Origin: Dialister sp. UBA734
GTDB lineage: Bacteria; Bacillota; Negativicutes; Veillonellales; Dialisteraceae
DNA length: 11,955 bases
NCBI GenBank assembly: GCA_002297935.1
Contig: DBLC01000177.1
Span: 16,711 to 28,665, forward strand
Reading direction: 5' to 3'
Below are positions 11,918-11,955 of the stretch, piece after piece. Position numbers and translations under genes: made by a program. Within the stretch, counting starts at the first letter, position 1. Every line of letters starts with the position of its first letter. The notes beneath the pieces are model-generated. The model had not been told where the DNA came from. It did not search any database and worked only from the letters and a program-made list of their open reading frames with translations.

Positions 11918-11955
11918 CAATGTTGTTAAGTTAAGGATTTGCGTTAGTAGGTATG
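11918..11955. mobile_element. Family-C element, left end (runs off the window)
   Basis: CAATGTTGTTAAGTTAAG (11918-11935) matches the TIR at 6555-6572, and similarity continues through GGATTTG and TAGTAGGTATG to the window end (about 31 of 38 positions). It begins exactly where the family-B flank CCGTTTAA breaks off, so it seems to have inserted into the end of that element. Confidence 0.7.

Overview
The window looks like the chromosome of a low-to-mid GC Bacillota. The block rpmH-rnpA-yidD-yidC-jag is the classic Firmicute arrangement, promoters are consensus sigma-A type, and Shine-Dalgarno sites are strong (AAGGAG, AGGAGG). A member of the Negativicutes, perhaps near Acidaminococcus, is my guess from the feel of the proteins; nothing here proves it. 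No rRNA, tRNA, CRISPR array, transposase or phage gene was seen.

Layout: a DMT/EamA transporter (87-950); then rpmH-rnpA-yidD (1409-2131) from a perfect-consensus promoter; then yidC-jag (2461-4241), closed by a strong terminator. Two minus-strand genes follow: a 100-aa unknown (4746-5048) and a membrane-anchored alpha/beta hydrolase (5408-6328). Divergent from these runs a queuosine-precursor cluster, queC (6952-7647) and queD-queE-folE (7882-9447). FolE makes dihydroneopterin triphosphate from GTP, QueD converts it to carboxytetrahydropterin, QueE to carboxydeazaguanine and QueC to preQ0, so the four genes encode the whole GTP-to-preQ0 route. Next come a secreted alpha/beta hydrolase (9652-10560) and a minus-strand unknown with a C-terminal membrane segment (10902-11657).

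The striking part is the DNA between the genes. A little over a quarter of the window is intergenic, and every gap longer than about 200 bp is filled with palindromic repetitive DNA. I see three families. (A) Composite elements have outer arms of tandem heptamers, a short CCACCATT/CCTTCATT module, and a hairpin whose stem sequence changes while its AT-rich loop stays (TATATGAATTGT or TTCCAAATTTTGT type). (B) Imperfect palindromes are built from AAGGTTAT/ATAACCTT units, with terminal inverted repeats CAAAAGGTTATTATTCTAC and, further out, AAAAGGGGTATCA. (C) MITE-like elements have TIR TAATGCTGTTAAGTTAAG and internal inverted 9-mer repeats; one copy (6555-6783) is flanked by a 10-bp direct repeat that looks like a target-site duplication. 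The families are nested in one another. No mobilising enzyme is encoded here, so if they move they do so in trans. These repeats are the best candidate for something undescribed.

Secondary points are a possible H-type pseudoknot overlapping the queC Shine-Dalgarno site, divergent extended -10 promoters with repeat hairpins in the hydrolase leader, and G·U-only mismatches in two family-B stems.
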